In this document: one piece after another, positions 36,182 through 47,592 of the stretch
Layout of the letters: each line of letters begins with the position of its first letter
Numbering within the stretch: the first letter of the stretch is position 1
Assembly: GCA_963920765.1 (NCBI GenBank)
Contig: OY987246.1
Span: 8,000,501-8,064,500, forward strand
Length of the DNA: 64,000 nt
Source of the DNA: Ulota crispa
Lineage: Eukaryota > Streptophyta > Bryopsida > Orthotrichales > Orthotrichaceae
Direction of reading: 5' to 3'
Program-made: the position numbers and the translations under genes
The notes under the pieces: model-generated
Seen by the model: only the letters and a program-made list of their open reading frames with translations
Databases searched by the model: none
What the model was told of the DNA's origin: nothing

Positions 36182-36752
36182 TACAACGTAGGATAGTGAC
36201 TGCAATGTATTTCTTTCTCCAAATTAAAATCTGCTCTTCGCAAACTGTTGTATACAGCCAATCATCAACAACCGTGGTATGTTTTGTCATTTTTTAATCG
36301 TTCCAGCACTAGACGTAGTTTTTTGATTGTAGTGCTTGCAAGATTCACAGCCTTCATTTCAACAATTATAGCCTTGCATATTTGGGAAGCATATGTTGAA
36401 TAGGTTAAGAAAAAGCTTATCCTTCTACATATGCTGCCAAATTGAATCTTTCTAGAAGACGTTGAGAGCCTGCACAGGAAAGACATAGAAATATGGCGTT
36501 CAGCAGGGTTTGGGGAGAGTGTTGAGCTTCACCAGCTCATGTCCAGTGTTTCCCATTTTCTACTGGTTATTCACGTGCGTACATTGGACATTCCCTATGC
36601 TTATTCTATATTTATGATTCAATTTTTTTGATTTTTCTTTGAAAGTATGGTAAATTTTTATCCCGTAGTTTCAAGGTTGAACTGGATCTTTTATTCACCA
36701 GCTAACAATAAAAACTAATTCTCGGTTCTCCTCAGACATTTGTGTAGAGAAA
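36182..36752. other. GC-richer island, function unknown
   Basis: The minus strand has a 73-codon open frame (36486-36265) with no recognised domain. Nothing can be assigned. Confidence 0.3.
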
Positions 36753-37001
36753 GCGTTATTCGTTAAATTGGGAAAAGCGGAGGTATCATTTTGTACTCCA
36801 CCTTAAATCCAAAAAGTCACCTTAAACTAGATTCAAAGGTATCATATTCAATTTGAGCCACTAAGATTTTTTCTCTTGCAAATTTCTCCTCTCAAGTGAG
36901 GACACGTGTACCAAAAAAAACGCTGAGCTCAATTTCAAGAGGCCTCCTGAAACCTTCAAAAGTCCCAAAATGTAACCTTTTCCCAATTTAATGTATAACG
37001 C
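36753..37001 (-). mobile_element. MITE with GCGTTATTC ends, copy 1
   Basis: This 249-bp element starts GCGTTATTCGTTAAATTGGG, and its other end in reverse complement reads GCGTTATACATTAAATTGGG. The interior shares TTTTGTACTCCACCTTAA with the copies at 39422 and 43773, in inverted orientation. Confidence 0.75.
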
Positions 37002-37687
37002 ATTAGAGGTTCCAGGGGGAGCTCAATGATCTTCATTTTCTCAACAATATTCCATGCATCATGAAATACATGTATAAGGTAGGAGGTTTTAATTTGGAGC
37101 AGGCTCTAAAATGGAGCATCTCCTCAAAATTAATGTACTCTCTTTGAACTTGTTTTTCACAGCCCTTCAATAATGTACATTTGATGTACATTTGAGGAGG
37201 TGCTCCATTTTAGAACCATATGGTCTTTCCACTTCAAAATTTCATAACTAATTTCACAAAGTTTCAAAACATATGAAATAACTTGGATTAGATGCCAATT
37301 CTTCTTGTCTTGCAAGGAAAATTTAGTGAAAGATATTTCAAGAAGTTTCACCTACCCAAAATTCAGTTTCAGCCCTTAGACGCTTCATTCATGAGCCTCC
37401 TACCTTATGCATGGGCCTTCCGAGCTTTGTATTCTGAACTTCATACAATCACTGAGTTTCATGCAGCACCTGTAGGCGAATTGCTGATACAGGTACATAC
37501 CCGAGAGCAAGTGGATGCAGAGGCCAGACCAGACAAGTGTTTTCTGATTTGAGGCACCGTTGGAAATGAGACTCTTGGCTGCACCAACAAACATCGACAA
37601 TACATGGACTTGTTGTAGCTGTGGAAACACCCTCCTGCAATTACAGGATGATAGTCGAGTAGTACTCATCAGAATGACAAATACACC
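37002..37687. other. Unassigned DNA with exon-like signals
   Basis: On the minus strand a stretch from about 37640 to 37496 lies between an AG acceptor-like site and a GTATGT donor-like site and has two open frames. Neither frame resembles a protein I know. It may be a lone relict exon or chance. Confidence 0.25.
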
Positions 37688-38941
37688 GTATTAGGTGAAT
37701 TGGGAAAAACAGTACATTATGAGACTTTCACTATTTCTGCCATTATCGGGGCATTTTTAACTGGTAAAAAACAGCCAGGTGTCAACAAAGTCGTAGTTAA
37801 AAATTGGAGGGAGCATTCCCAGTTGGTCAGGCCCGTCAGTTTTTTGCTAGAATAAAGTGCCCTGACCATTACGTATACATTAATTAGCATATCAGAAAAA
37901 AATTAAGCGTGCATTTTCTTGTACAGTACCCGGAAGTAAACATATGTACTGTCCTCTTTTGACAGTGAAAAACTTGCCTAAAACTTGCATGATATAAAAT
38001 ATAATTGACATTTTTTTTTGTGCATCATAATTTTGTGATTCTTATGTAATCTCAAACAAGCATATCAAATTTCAGTTTCAGAAAACTTAAACTCCATTTC
38101 TAATGAATTTTTTTGTATCAAATTCATGGTTTGTACATGATAATTGATTGAAAAACATCGGTGATGATTTTTTCAGATTTAATTGCATACGTGTATAAGT
38201 AACATCCATATGCACATCCTCCATGCTAAAAAGAAGCCTCTTAAGCAACAAAAATGTGATCTTCAAAGGATTTAGTGTAACTTGTGATATGTCCAAAATT
38301 TTGTAAAATAGTTATTTTTATTTTTGAACTTTTTTTTCACCAAGTAAACATAAAATTATGTTCAAAACCACAAACTTAGTCACAATGTATGAGTCAAATA
38401 GCAAAAATTGATTATCATATAGAAATATTTGTTTTACAAAATTTTGGACATATCACAAGTTACACTAAATCCTTTGAAGATCACATTTTTGTTGCTTAAG
38501 AGGCTTCTTTTTAGCATGGAGGATGTGCATATGGATGTTACTTATACACGTATGCAATTAAATCTGAAAAAATCATCACCAATGTTTTTCAATCAATTAT
38601 CATGTACAAACCATGAATTTGATACAAAAAAATTCATTAGAAATGGAGTTTAAGTTTTCTGAAACTAAAATTTGGTATGTTTGTTTGGGATTACATAAGA
38701 ATTACAAAATTATGATGCACAAAAAAAAATGTCAATTATACTTTATATCATGCAAGTTTTAGGCAAGTTTTTCACTGTCAAAAGAGGACAGTACATATGT
38801 TTACTTCCGGGTACTATACGATTGCTTTTGAATACTTCAATAATTACAATTTTTGAGCAATAACTATGCCTACAATTATTGATGTGAAATTAAGGTGGAG
38901 TACAAAATAGTCCCTTTGTTTTTCCCAATTTACCTGATATG
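37688..38941. mobile_element. MITE related to the GCGTTATTC family, split by a foldback element
   Basis: The ends are AGGTGAATTGGGAAAAAC at the left and GTTTTTCCCAATTTACCT at the right, with the shared interior block AATTAAGGTGGAGTACAAAAT near the right. The middle (37920-38819) is an independent foldback element. The outer MITE is therefore the older insertion. Confidence 0.62.
37920..38819. mobile_element. 900-bp foldback element, family A core with other ends
   Basis: The outer ends pair as GTACAGTACCCGGAAGTAAA against TTTACTTCCGGGTACTAT. The arms (about 37920-38310 and 38430-38819) are nearly identical inverted copies, carrying a mirrored 69-codon frame that is not a gene. The inner arms and loop match the element at 24350-25295, while the outer arms are unrelated to it. 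Confidence 0.84.
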
Positions 38942-39421
38942 GTGTTCAATGAACATATATGCGTGTTACCCAGATTTTACAGATGTTCAAAGCCTCGTCT
39001 CAGCTCTGCTGCTCCTTCTGGGATTTGAACGAACTCGAAAGGCTCTAAAGGAACTCGAAGAGCGGCCATTTATTGTAGCTGGCGAGGTTGCATGGCAAAC
39101 TTCAATTCGATCACAAGATGAGAGCTGCAAGCCACAAAAATGCGAAAGACATGAGCAGCGATGGCTGATTAGTACCGACTGAACCGAATAATGCAGATCC
39201 TTCTTCATTTATGCGAAGTCAGCTTCAGAATTGTCGATCCGTTGCACTTTGTGACTTGAGAAGGCAAGTGTAGGGGTCTGGGATCCAAGACTGGATGGTA
39301 GAGTGGGTGTTTGAATCGCTGATTTTGCAGAATTCTCCCCAGTGACTTCATAACATCTCTCAGTGATTGGTGTTTGGGGTTCACATGACAGACTACACTA
39401 CTGCAACGTGAACCCTAAAAT

Positions 39422-39724
39422 GCGTTATTCGTTAATTTGAGAAAAAGCGTATAAAGTGGGATTTATGGTTTTTTTTTTCTTCAAAGAACGCCATATTCAC
39501 TGAATTGGTAATCTGTTGCCTGTTTTCAATGAAATGAGATATATAGACTATCATCTAAAAATACGCTCTTTTAAGACAAAAAGTTCATTAACTTCTGAAA
39601 TTTTGGCCAGAAGTTCATTAACTAAGTTTCGGGTGACCTCCTTAATTTGAAGTAAGGTGGCAATTTTGGATTAAGGTGAGCTACAAAATGGTACCCATCC
39701 TTTTCCCAAATGAATGAATAACAT
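39422..39724 (+). mobile_element. MITE with GCGTTATTC ends, copy 2
   Basis: This copy of about 300 bp is homologous along its length to 43773-44071 (shared AAAGTGGGATTT, AAATACGCTCTTTT, AAGTTCATTAACTTCTGAAA and TTTTGGATTAAGGTGAG). The ends are GCGTTATTCGTTAATTTGAG and, inverted, CATGTTATTCATTCATTTGG. Confidence 0.8.
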
Positions 39725-39872
39725 GTTTTGAGCAGGGCAACTTGCCGCGTTCCCAAAATCAGCTCAAAATCTCTACAGTTGGCAGCACCGGCCAAAGCTT
39801 CAAAGCCTTGTTTTGAAGGTCAAACGGGTGTTTCGCACTCATAGAAAATCCGTCATGACTTCTTCATACTAG

Positions 39873-40061
39873 TTAACCCTTAAATGACCATAGGGCATAA
39901 TATATATGCTGTATACTTGGCATTTGTTACCAATATGGGATCTCAAGTAGCTCATTTGAACGGCTTTGATATATTATCCAACTTTTTGTTGATCTCAAAT
40001 GTAAAAAAGGTGTGATCTATCCTAAGTACAAGCAACGCACCTCGTATTGTACTGGGGTTAA
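39873..40061. mobile_element. Very short TTAA-bounded element
   Basis: A 189-bp piece starts TTAACCCTTAAATGACC and ends ACTGGGGTTAA, with TTAA on both sides. It is the smallest member of the group and probably an internally deleted copy. Confidence 0.6.
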
Positions 40062-40669
40062 TCAAATGCTGAGCGTATCATCGTGCTGGTCACTACCGAA
40101 TGAGGGGTGGGCGACGAGGATGATGCCTGCTGCTGGAGTTAACACTGTTGTGAAGCCTTGGTGAGTTAAGTTAGAGACAGTTGAGCTCGCCGTCTTCAGG
40201 ACTCACACCCTTGCCCTGCCTGAGGCGTCCCTTTGAGGATTCTAATATTAAGTTCAAGAACGGAATCCCCTACAGTCCAAAATATGACCCTCGGTATTTG
40301 ATGATCAAGACTTTCAGATTCTTCTCCATGGCAATAATGTTTATTTTAAAGTGATCGATGTCCATGCTAAGTTGCCATGCCAATAATATTCCTAGATTGT
40401 TGATATACGTCTCAGGTACAGTATTACCGTAACGTTTCCTTGTTTTCATAACACTAGCTAACTACTGTTCTCCAGGCAGCAACCTAAAAAGCATCAGCTG
40501 AGCATTAGATAATTACATGCATGTGAAGCTAATACCCTATATTTAGGGATCTCTGCTTGATACAAAATCCAGGGCTTTCACAAAAATCCATTTCACAAGC
40601 GGAGGGTACACTGAAGAAACTGGCGGTTCAGACCTATAACTTGCTGGTTTCCGATGAGATAGCGAGCTC
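40062..40669. other. Downstream region of the At4g15545-like gene
   Basis: Mixed-composition DNA that probably includes the 3' UTR of the gene ending at 40670. No other gene was seen. Confidence 0.4.
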
Positions 40670-43600
40670 CTACGATGGACTATGCCGACTCAAAATGCCT
40701 TCGAAAGTGCTGTACAGATCCTTGTTTTCTGGACCAAAGATGCTCTCCGCCTTGCCTAGAGCATCCTGCAACACGTACAGCCATGTGAATTACAAATGAC
40801 TGTTACAGGCATGGAGCAGTATAATCAATGTAGCTGTGGATGTATGAAACTCCAAAACTTAACAGAGAGCACATGTTACGTCCTAAGCCACAAGGCCATG
40901 ATCTTCGTAAACGACAGGTGACAACAAGGTTGTCTAAAAGATGGACAGAATTAAGCCATCTATAAAAGAAGAATTCCATAGTTGAATATCGAACTGATTT
41001 TATTTATTAGGTTTAAACGAGGACAATAGCGATTGATTGTACCGAACTGGTTAGTTTCCATTAAATTTAGCAAACTTCTGTGCAGGTGCGCAAAACAAAA
41101 ATCTATAGTCGTCATAATTTTCAAAAGAAAAACCACTTGGACATCACATTTCGACAGTTGAATATTGCCAATTTAATAAACATTGCCTTAGTTATCTTTA
41201 TAATACAGGAAACCACGTACTTAAGATTACAATGAAGTGAAGTAGATCTATGATAGATTTGCAGAGAGCGAGAAACAAGAGCTGTATTACCTCTCGTGTC
41301 TGACGGTGTGCATTGAGCTCCTTGATGTTGGCTAAGAATAAACTAAACTGTTCATACGACAACCGACTCCTGCACCCCAATGCAACCCCATAAGCTCTAA
41401 GCAAAAGACGCATGCGCGAAGATACCAGCTTTAACTACGTACGACTCGGTCCAAATAGTTGCTGGAAGGCAAAGCTTCTACTGTTTAACCAAAGTCATTA
41501 AAAAAAATTCTATAAAGAGGATTGCAGGATTAAGCTCCGCGTGCCCCGTCAATTAGTTAACCGAGGTGCTGAGTCCAATTAACTAATTCCAAGTAAATCA
41601 ACACATTCTGTGCCTGCACTGGCAAGGTAGCTTATGGGGAATCTGGCTTCCACGTTCGCTAACTGCTGCTCCTTGATTGATGCGAACAGTTTTAACAGTT
41701 CGAACCAGTTGTATAGGCACATAGGTGCTTTACTTGTCCAAAATCAGGAATTTGAGCTCAATCCGCTATTCTGTGCAAATATGGCAGGATAAACTGAAAT
41801 CTATATCAGATTCTATATCCTGGTTAACCTATTCACGTGTACCAGTTGTTTCAATGTATCGAGGACCAAATTATACAAGACCAAATCCTGACAAATTTTG
41901 CTTTATATAAGTAAGAAATGACTCCTCTATTTCAAACGTGTAGCTCTAGTAAAAATAAACTTATTGAATTTACTTTGGCCTACATTCGTGTCATTGAAAA
42001 GCATACGAAAACCAAATATAAATTCATTTGCAAGTTAGTAGAAATCAACACCAAGCATTTAATAAATGATTGCAGGTATCCAATTAATGCCACTTTGGTT
42101 GGTGTGGGTGGGGCCAAAGTTGTGAAGCAAACACGGCAGAGTGTGAGTAATCTAAAAAAAAGACCCGAGGATATATTCAAGCACACCTGGCTAGACGGAA
42201 AAAGTCTTTGCCATCCAGTTGAGTGGTGCGTGCTGCAACAAAGTATCAACAAGAGCAATTAGGTGCACAGAACGAAAACCACAATACCTCGCTCTCTCTC
42301 TCTCTCACGATAAGAGAAGCCTTTCACAAGGTACAAAACAGGCTTAACGAACTGGGAGTTGGCTCAGCTTCAAACATATAAAACACAATAAAAAATGGCT
42401 AAAAAATGTGATATAATTTGCTTCATGTGCATTATTAAAATCATAGGGAAGGGTAGTGATGAAAGCTTCTTTACGTTGCCCAGAGCCACGACTTGGAGAG
42501 CTTGACCGGCTGCCAGCCCGGCTGCTTGGCAACGACATTGGGATCCGAATTTGCAGAGAGTCACGCGCATGAATTGAAGGTCTCGGCGACCCAGTTGGAG
42601 TGAGTCTCGGAGTCAAGGACGCGGGTGTTCCTCTTACGGAAGTTCTGGTACTTTGCAGCTTCGGCGTATTACGTCCACTACTTGGCCTTAGCACTGCAAA
42701 TATACTCCAAGCAAAAATAGTTTAGAGGAATTTACAGAAATACATTCGACAAAATGATCAGAAGATGAGTCGCTTGTAGCTAGAAGAGACGAAACAGACT
42801 CTTAGCCATAATTTTTTTTTAAAGTTGTACATAAAATCCCTTAAGTGCCTAGTCCAGAATGACTATAATTTCATGGATAGCCCAGAATTAGTTAAGCACG
42901 GCATCTAAGCTAAGAAATATGAAGTTCAAGTTGGAAGCTAGTTTTCGATCATAACAATTTTCAAAACATGTCTTTATTGTTCAAAGGTGCATGACGTGTC
43001 CTCTTCATTATATTAGCACAGTTTTATTTCTAAACCTTGAAGCTTCCTGAATGGTGTATTCCAATTCCTATATGTATACATGGAAGCAGCCACATTTGGA
43101 GTTTTGGGCACTTTGGAGGTTAGAGAGATACTCTTATGAGATCTTTTAAGACAAAGATGCGACAGTCACTACTCGTGTTTCTCATTAAGAAAACTTCAAT
43201 CATGTCATCAACTAATTAAGCTACACTGGCAGGCAAAAAGCTCGCCTGAGCAGAAAGGCTTTCCATAAGCGGAATGTGAATACCAAAACAATAAGTAGTA
43301 TGAAAAGGACCTCACCTGATTTAACAGCAAACTCATCGTCATTCTTGGACGATTTTGCATTAGCTTTTACGTGTTGACCATCATTCTCGAAACTTTGCGA
43401 TTTAGTCACAGTTGACTCTGCCAGCTCTGAAGACATAAAAGCCAGCATGGTGTCTTTTAGAAGGATTTAGATTAGGGTTCAGGGATGTAATCTTCCATTT
43501 GTATGGAATTACAAAGAAAAATACAAATTTTATCACCTACGCTTAAGTGTAATGGTGACAGGCACTACCTCATATACCAGAAGCAGCTAACCCCTACATG

Positions 43601-45842
43601 CATAGTGCGACAGCTACAAGGGTCAAAACCCAAGGAAAGAAAATCTCAATAATTTCACAAAAGATGAAAATAGTTAAAAGAACAATGTCGGTAGCAGCTT
43701 ACGTGATGCCTTCAACATCATCAGATTTGGGGGAAGTCCTCCACGATTCTCTATGCCCTGAGATCATTGTCAACGCATTATTTGTTAATTTGGGAAAAAG
43801 CGTACAAAGTGGGATTTCAAACTTTTTTTTTCAGAGAATGCCATATTCATTGAATTGGGAATTCGTTGACTGTTTTCCAATGAAATGAGATATTTATCAT
43901 CCAGAAATACGCTCTTTTTGGACAGAAAGTTCATTAACTTCTGAAATTTTGGACAAAAGTTCATTAACTAGGTTTCAGGTGACCTCCTTAATTTGAATTA
44001 AGGTGGCAATTTTGGATTAAGGTGAGGTACAAAATGGTACCCATCGTTTTCCCAAATTAATGAACAACACGTTTGTCGGTTTCCAGTAGTACTGAGACGT
44101 TTGATGCATATAAAATTTCCACTACACTAATTGCAGGCTTATTTTTTACTAATGTGCTAATCTTTATCAAATCAACTTCAGAATGATTATATAAAAGACA
44201 CGGCAACGTACTCTGGGTCTGTCATCCTCCTCCTGAAGGGACTGCGTGAGTGTCCGTTTGAATGTCTCCAGCTGCAAAAATTGACTACATTAACCCTCTG
44301 AGTATGTGCCATTCATGGAGTCCCTAAAACATGAATCGACACTCACCATGAGCAATACTGAAACGAGTGAAATTTTTAGTGCAGCTCCATCAAGAAAACA
44401 TCACATACTCTAGATAGATCACCAACCTTTGCAACATCCCGAAATAATCTTTTCACTTGAATTGCAAGCTCATTCTTCTCATTGACCAGCTTCGCCTGAC
44501 AAGAGAGCAATTTAACAACCTCAAGGTAATTCATGAGCTTGAACACCGTCTCCTCATAATGGACCAAACTAAGGGAGGAAACCATTTGCATGGAGCCTTG
44601 TTCCCGTGGGTCGAAACTCATACATTTTACAATGCAAACTCCATCCATAACCGTGATTCGTAACAAGTGAGCGACAATACAACCCTCAATTAGATACAAC
44701 ATTTTTGGTTCAAAGGATAGTGCAAGCTCACGAGTGAGACCATACTACTTAGAACTTCAGCAATTCATAACTAATACTCCCTCCGTCCCAAAATGATCTT
44801 CCTGTTGACCTTTATTTAGTGTCCCAAAATGATCTTGTTGGAGGAGGAAGGGAGCTAGCGACACTTGCACATAGTCCAAAAGCATGAGCATGCTAACTAA
44901 TCCGATGGCATCAAGTGAGTGGCCACTGGTGCTCTTCAAAAATGCCTCAAAAATTCAATTTTCAAGCACTTTGAAACCACACTTTGAAAACTAATTTGAA
45001 ACTCAAAATCTGAGAACAATAGGAGGACATCAAACTCTACTCATACATCAAATTGTTTTTGAGAAATGGTTCTTTTTGAGCTTAATCTATAACATTTTGT
45101 GTAACAAGAAGATCATTTTGGGACGGAGAGAGTACTTGTAATACACAAGCCACATATATTCAATGCATGGAAATCCTCTCAAGAATAAGGAAAAGAAAAA
45201 CAGTTTCCATTTTAGTAAGGGAAACCAACCAAAACATTTGAAAGCTACGGGAACAGGCTCGCAACCCTGTAACACTAAATGTACACGCTGGGCTGTTAAT
45301 ACGGATACAATCAATCTTTCATAAGGCTTTCCTCACTAAAGGTTGAAGGAGTAATTAGAAAATTTCTGGTTGAAGAAGACTCGGCCGTAAGTAGTAATGC
45401 AGTACACCACAAAATCAATTCAGTGGAAAGGATTTGAGAGGAGGCAATTCACAACTTCAAATTAAACCCCACATCAAGATTCACTGCACTTGATGTGAGT
45501 TTCTACACTTCTGATTTAGAGTTGACAAAATATCATCTGACTATATATATTCGATAGGCACAGCCTAATTACCTGCTCGTCCAAGGACAGTGAGACCTTG
45601 GCATTGGTTTCCTGTAACGTAGTTTGGGCTCGGAACATGCGGTCCTGCAAGCCGAGTATGACATGCTCCTTTTCCGCAAGCTTCTGCCGCAATTCTCCCG
45701 TTTCTGTTTCCAGCTTCGACAGACGCAACACCACCGCCCGGGCGGTGATGCGACACGCCATGTCAAGCTGCTCATATGGATCTGAAGGCAGCGCCGCCAA
45801 CATCTCCCGCGACAGCTCCAATTCTCCACCTCCGTTGCCCAT
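40670..45842 (-). CDS. At4g15545-like coiled-coil protein, 8 exons
   Basis: Homologue of the plant-specific family of Arabidopsis At4g15545. As far as I recall, that family includes NAI2-interacting proteins linked to ER-derived bodies; the biochemical role is unknown. Exons: 45842-45573, 44495-44427, 44271-44212, 43424-43316, 42693-42475, 42232-42187, 41369-41291 and 40765-40670; 315 aa. The N-terminus has the family signature ALPSDPYEQLDMACRITA followed by a coiled coil to about residue 125. The middle (about 170-243) is Ser/Pro/Arg-rich and probably disordered. The C-terminus has DGKDFFRLARSRLSYEQF, FLANIKELNAHRQTRE and IFGPENKDLYSTFEGIL, all diagnostic. A 46-nt exon 6 is needed to keep the frame and the family motif. 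The exon 4 acceptor is ambiguous by 2 bp; only the choice giving LAESTV stays open. Two MITEs sit in introns 1 and 3. Confidence 0.9.
43773..44071 (+). mobile_element. MITE with GCGTTATTC-type ends, copy 3, in intron
   Basis: About 299 bp inside intron 3 of the At4g15545-like gene (antisense to it), homologous to 39422-39724. The ends are ACGCATTATTTGTTAATTTG and the mirrored TTTCCCAAATTAATGAACAA. It is clear of both splice sites. Confidence 0.8.
44777..45132. mobile_element. Stowaway MITE in intron 1 of the At4g15545-like gene
   Basis: This 356-bp element has TA duplications (44775-44776 and 45133-45134) and inverted ends CTCCCTCCGTCCCAAAATGA and CTCTCTCCGTCCCAAAATGA. A second internal GTCCCAAAATGATCTTG block follows the left end at about 44821. 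It is a textbook Stowaway element. Confidence 0.9.
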
Positions 45843-47592
45843 TTCTCGAGATTCTTGCAGTCGCCAACGTGGAATAGCAGCAGCTCCTGGCCAACACTAG
45901 TTTGCTCCTTTGCGTCACATCCCCTTCACACACCCCATTCCCCTCAAGTACGCCGAGAACAAACACACTGAAAATGAACAACACTTTCGAGTGTATGGAC
46001 TGCTGCAGTGTTCCAGCAACTGCAAGGCCATGTCCAGGTAGCCAGGCCAGGCAAGCTCTCCGCCTGCTATGGAAGAGGAATGAAGAAGCAGAAGATGACG
46101 AGGAAGAGAGCGAGGATGAAGGTGACCGCTGCTTCTCCATTTCAACAAGCAGAGGCTCTGCTCACGTAATCCATGTAGCACTAGCTCGGTTTTTGACCGA
46201 GATACCTACTAGGCTACTACTTAAGGTTAAACTTCCTTGTGGTAGCTTCTCTAAATGCAAAGCCTCATCCTGCTGTCCAGAGCCAATAAAGTTCAAGCGA
46301 GAAGATTGAAACCAGTGCACAGAGTTCGAACCAAGTTAAAAGAGCGAATGGCTTGCCAATAAATGCAGAAAGCGCCGTCTTCGATGCTTCTCTTTGTGTC
46401 GTCTATTGTCCTTCCATTGGGCGAGCCATTCACGATGCCAATGGCGTTCTTTGCTCCTCGCAGTCCAAGACAAGCTCTTAGCTTTCCATGAAACGTGTTT
46501 TACTGTCCTTGGCTCTTCAATTCTTAACTGGTTGTCCTTGTCACAGAGTGTCGTAAGTTCTTAACTAAATAACCAATAGACTGCCGCCATTCTAAGTGAA
46601 CCACCCAATTCCATGTGCACTTATCCGTGGCAATTATGGGCCTCTCCGAAGCCGGCGGAAGAGGTCCGAACTTACAGTACTACGATACAAACAGCTTCAC
46701 GAAAAAGTCGCAGATGCTGGTCAAAAACAGAACATACAATTCCCCAGAGTTGGAGCTCAACGAACTCTTCAATGCCAGTGGCACACGCAACGATTCCCGA
46801 TCCCGATCCCCGATCCCCGAGATTCCCATAATACTGGATACAAAAAACCGAAACAGCACAAACAGATATATCACGTCAGTATGGACCAATGTGTTCAAGG
46901 AACACAGTAAACAATTGAAGCTTGATTTCAATTCCAGAATTAGTACAATAGGTGATACCAGTTCAGCCAAAAGGAAATTGTAGTACCTAGGAGTACTACA
47001 TACAACCCACGTGAACTGAGCAATCTGTCGAGCTAGGGTTTAAAACTCAGCCGTGGTAAACTATTACCGTCCTGCGATCCACTACTAATCCTAGTGCTCT
47101 GTCCAGGCACGTACTTCACACTCCTACACAAAAGCTAATAACTCTTGAGAGGATTCATTCAACTCTGGTATACAACGGAGGAGGTTTCATTTCTCCTCCT
47201 TGAGACACGCTAAAATCCGTGAAATCTTTCACCTCGAGGTTCGCTTGGAAGCAGAAGCAAGGTTGGTGAGAGTGTAGATTCAAGGCTTCCGACGCAAATA
47301 TTGGGCATTAATGTGCGCGGTACTAACAACACACTACAAACATAAAATGTAGCCTGCGTAATATCTCTTGATGGTTGGGTCCAGGTCAGTGAGCTTTGGC
47401 GGTACGAGCTTGAATAGGATCTTCTCGTACCGGTTTTTGTGTTCTCAATCTCCAGTACCATAATCTTCGTCATTTAATCTTGGTGCATGTGGTACATCAA
47501 GTGGCAGCTGTGATACTGTGCAGTTGATGGAGAGCAAGAGAATGCCGTGATGTGAGCAGAGATATATCCGTGCTTCCCCATGGTATGTTGCT
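45843..47592. other. Intergenic region between POP and the At4g15545-like gene
   Basis: Both neighbours are transcribed leftward, so this holds the POP 3' flank and the At4g15545-like promoter and leader. GC-rich sequence lies at 45900-46180. A 122-codon open frame at 46615-46983 (+) has no recognisable feature. Confidence 0.45.

Noticed and set aside
46615-46983. A 122-codon open frame on the plus strand between POP and the At4g15545-like gene.
   Set aside because: It has no homology I recognise, no splice context and low-complexity stretches. It could be a lineage-specific gene but nothing supports that.
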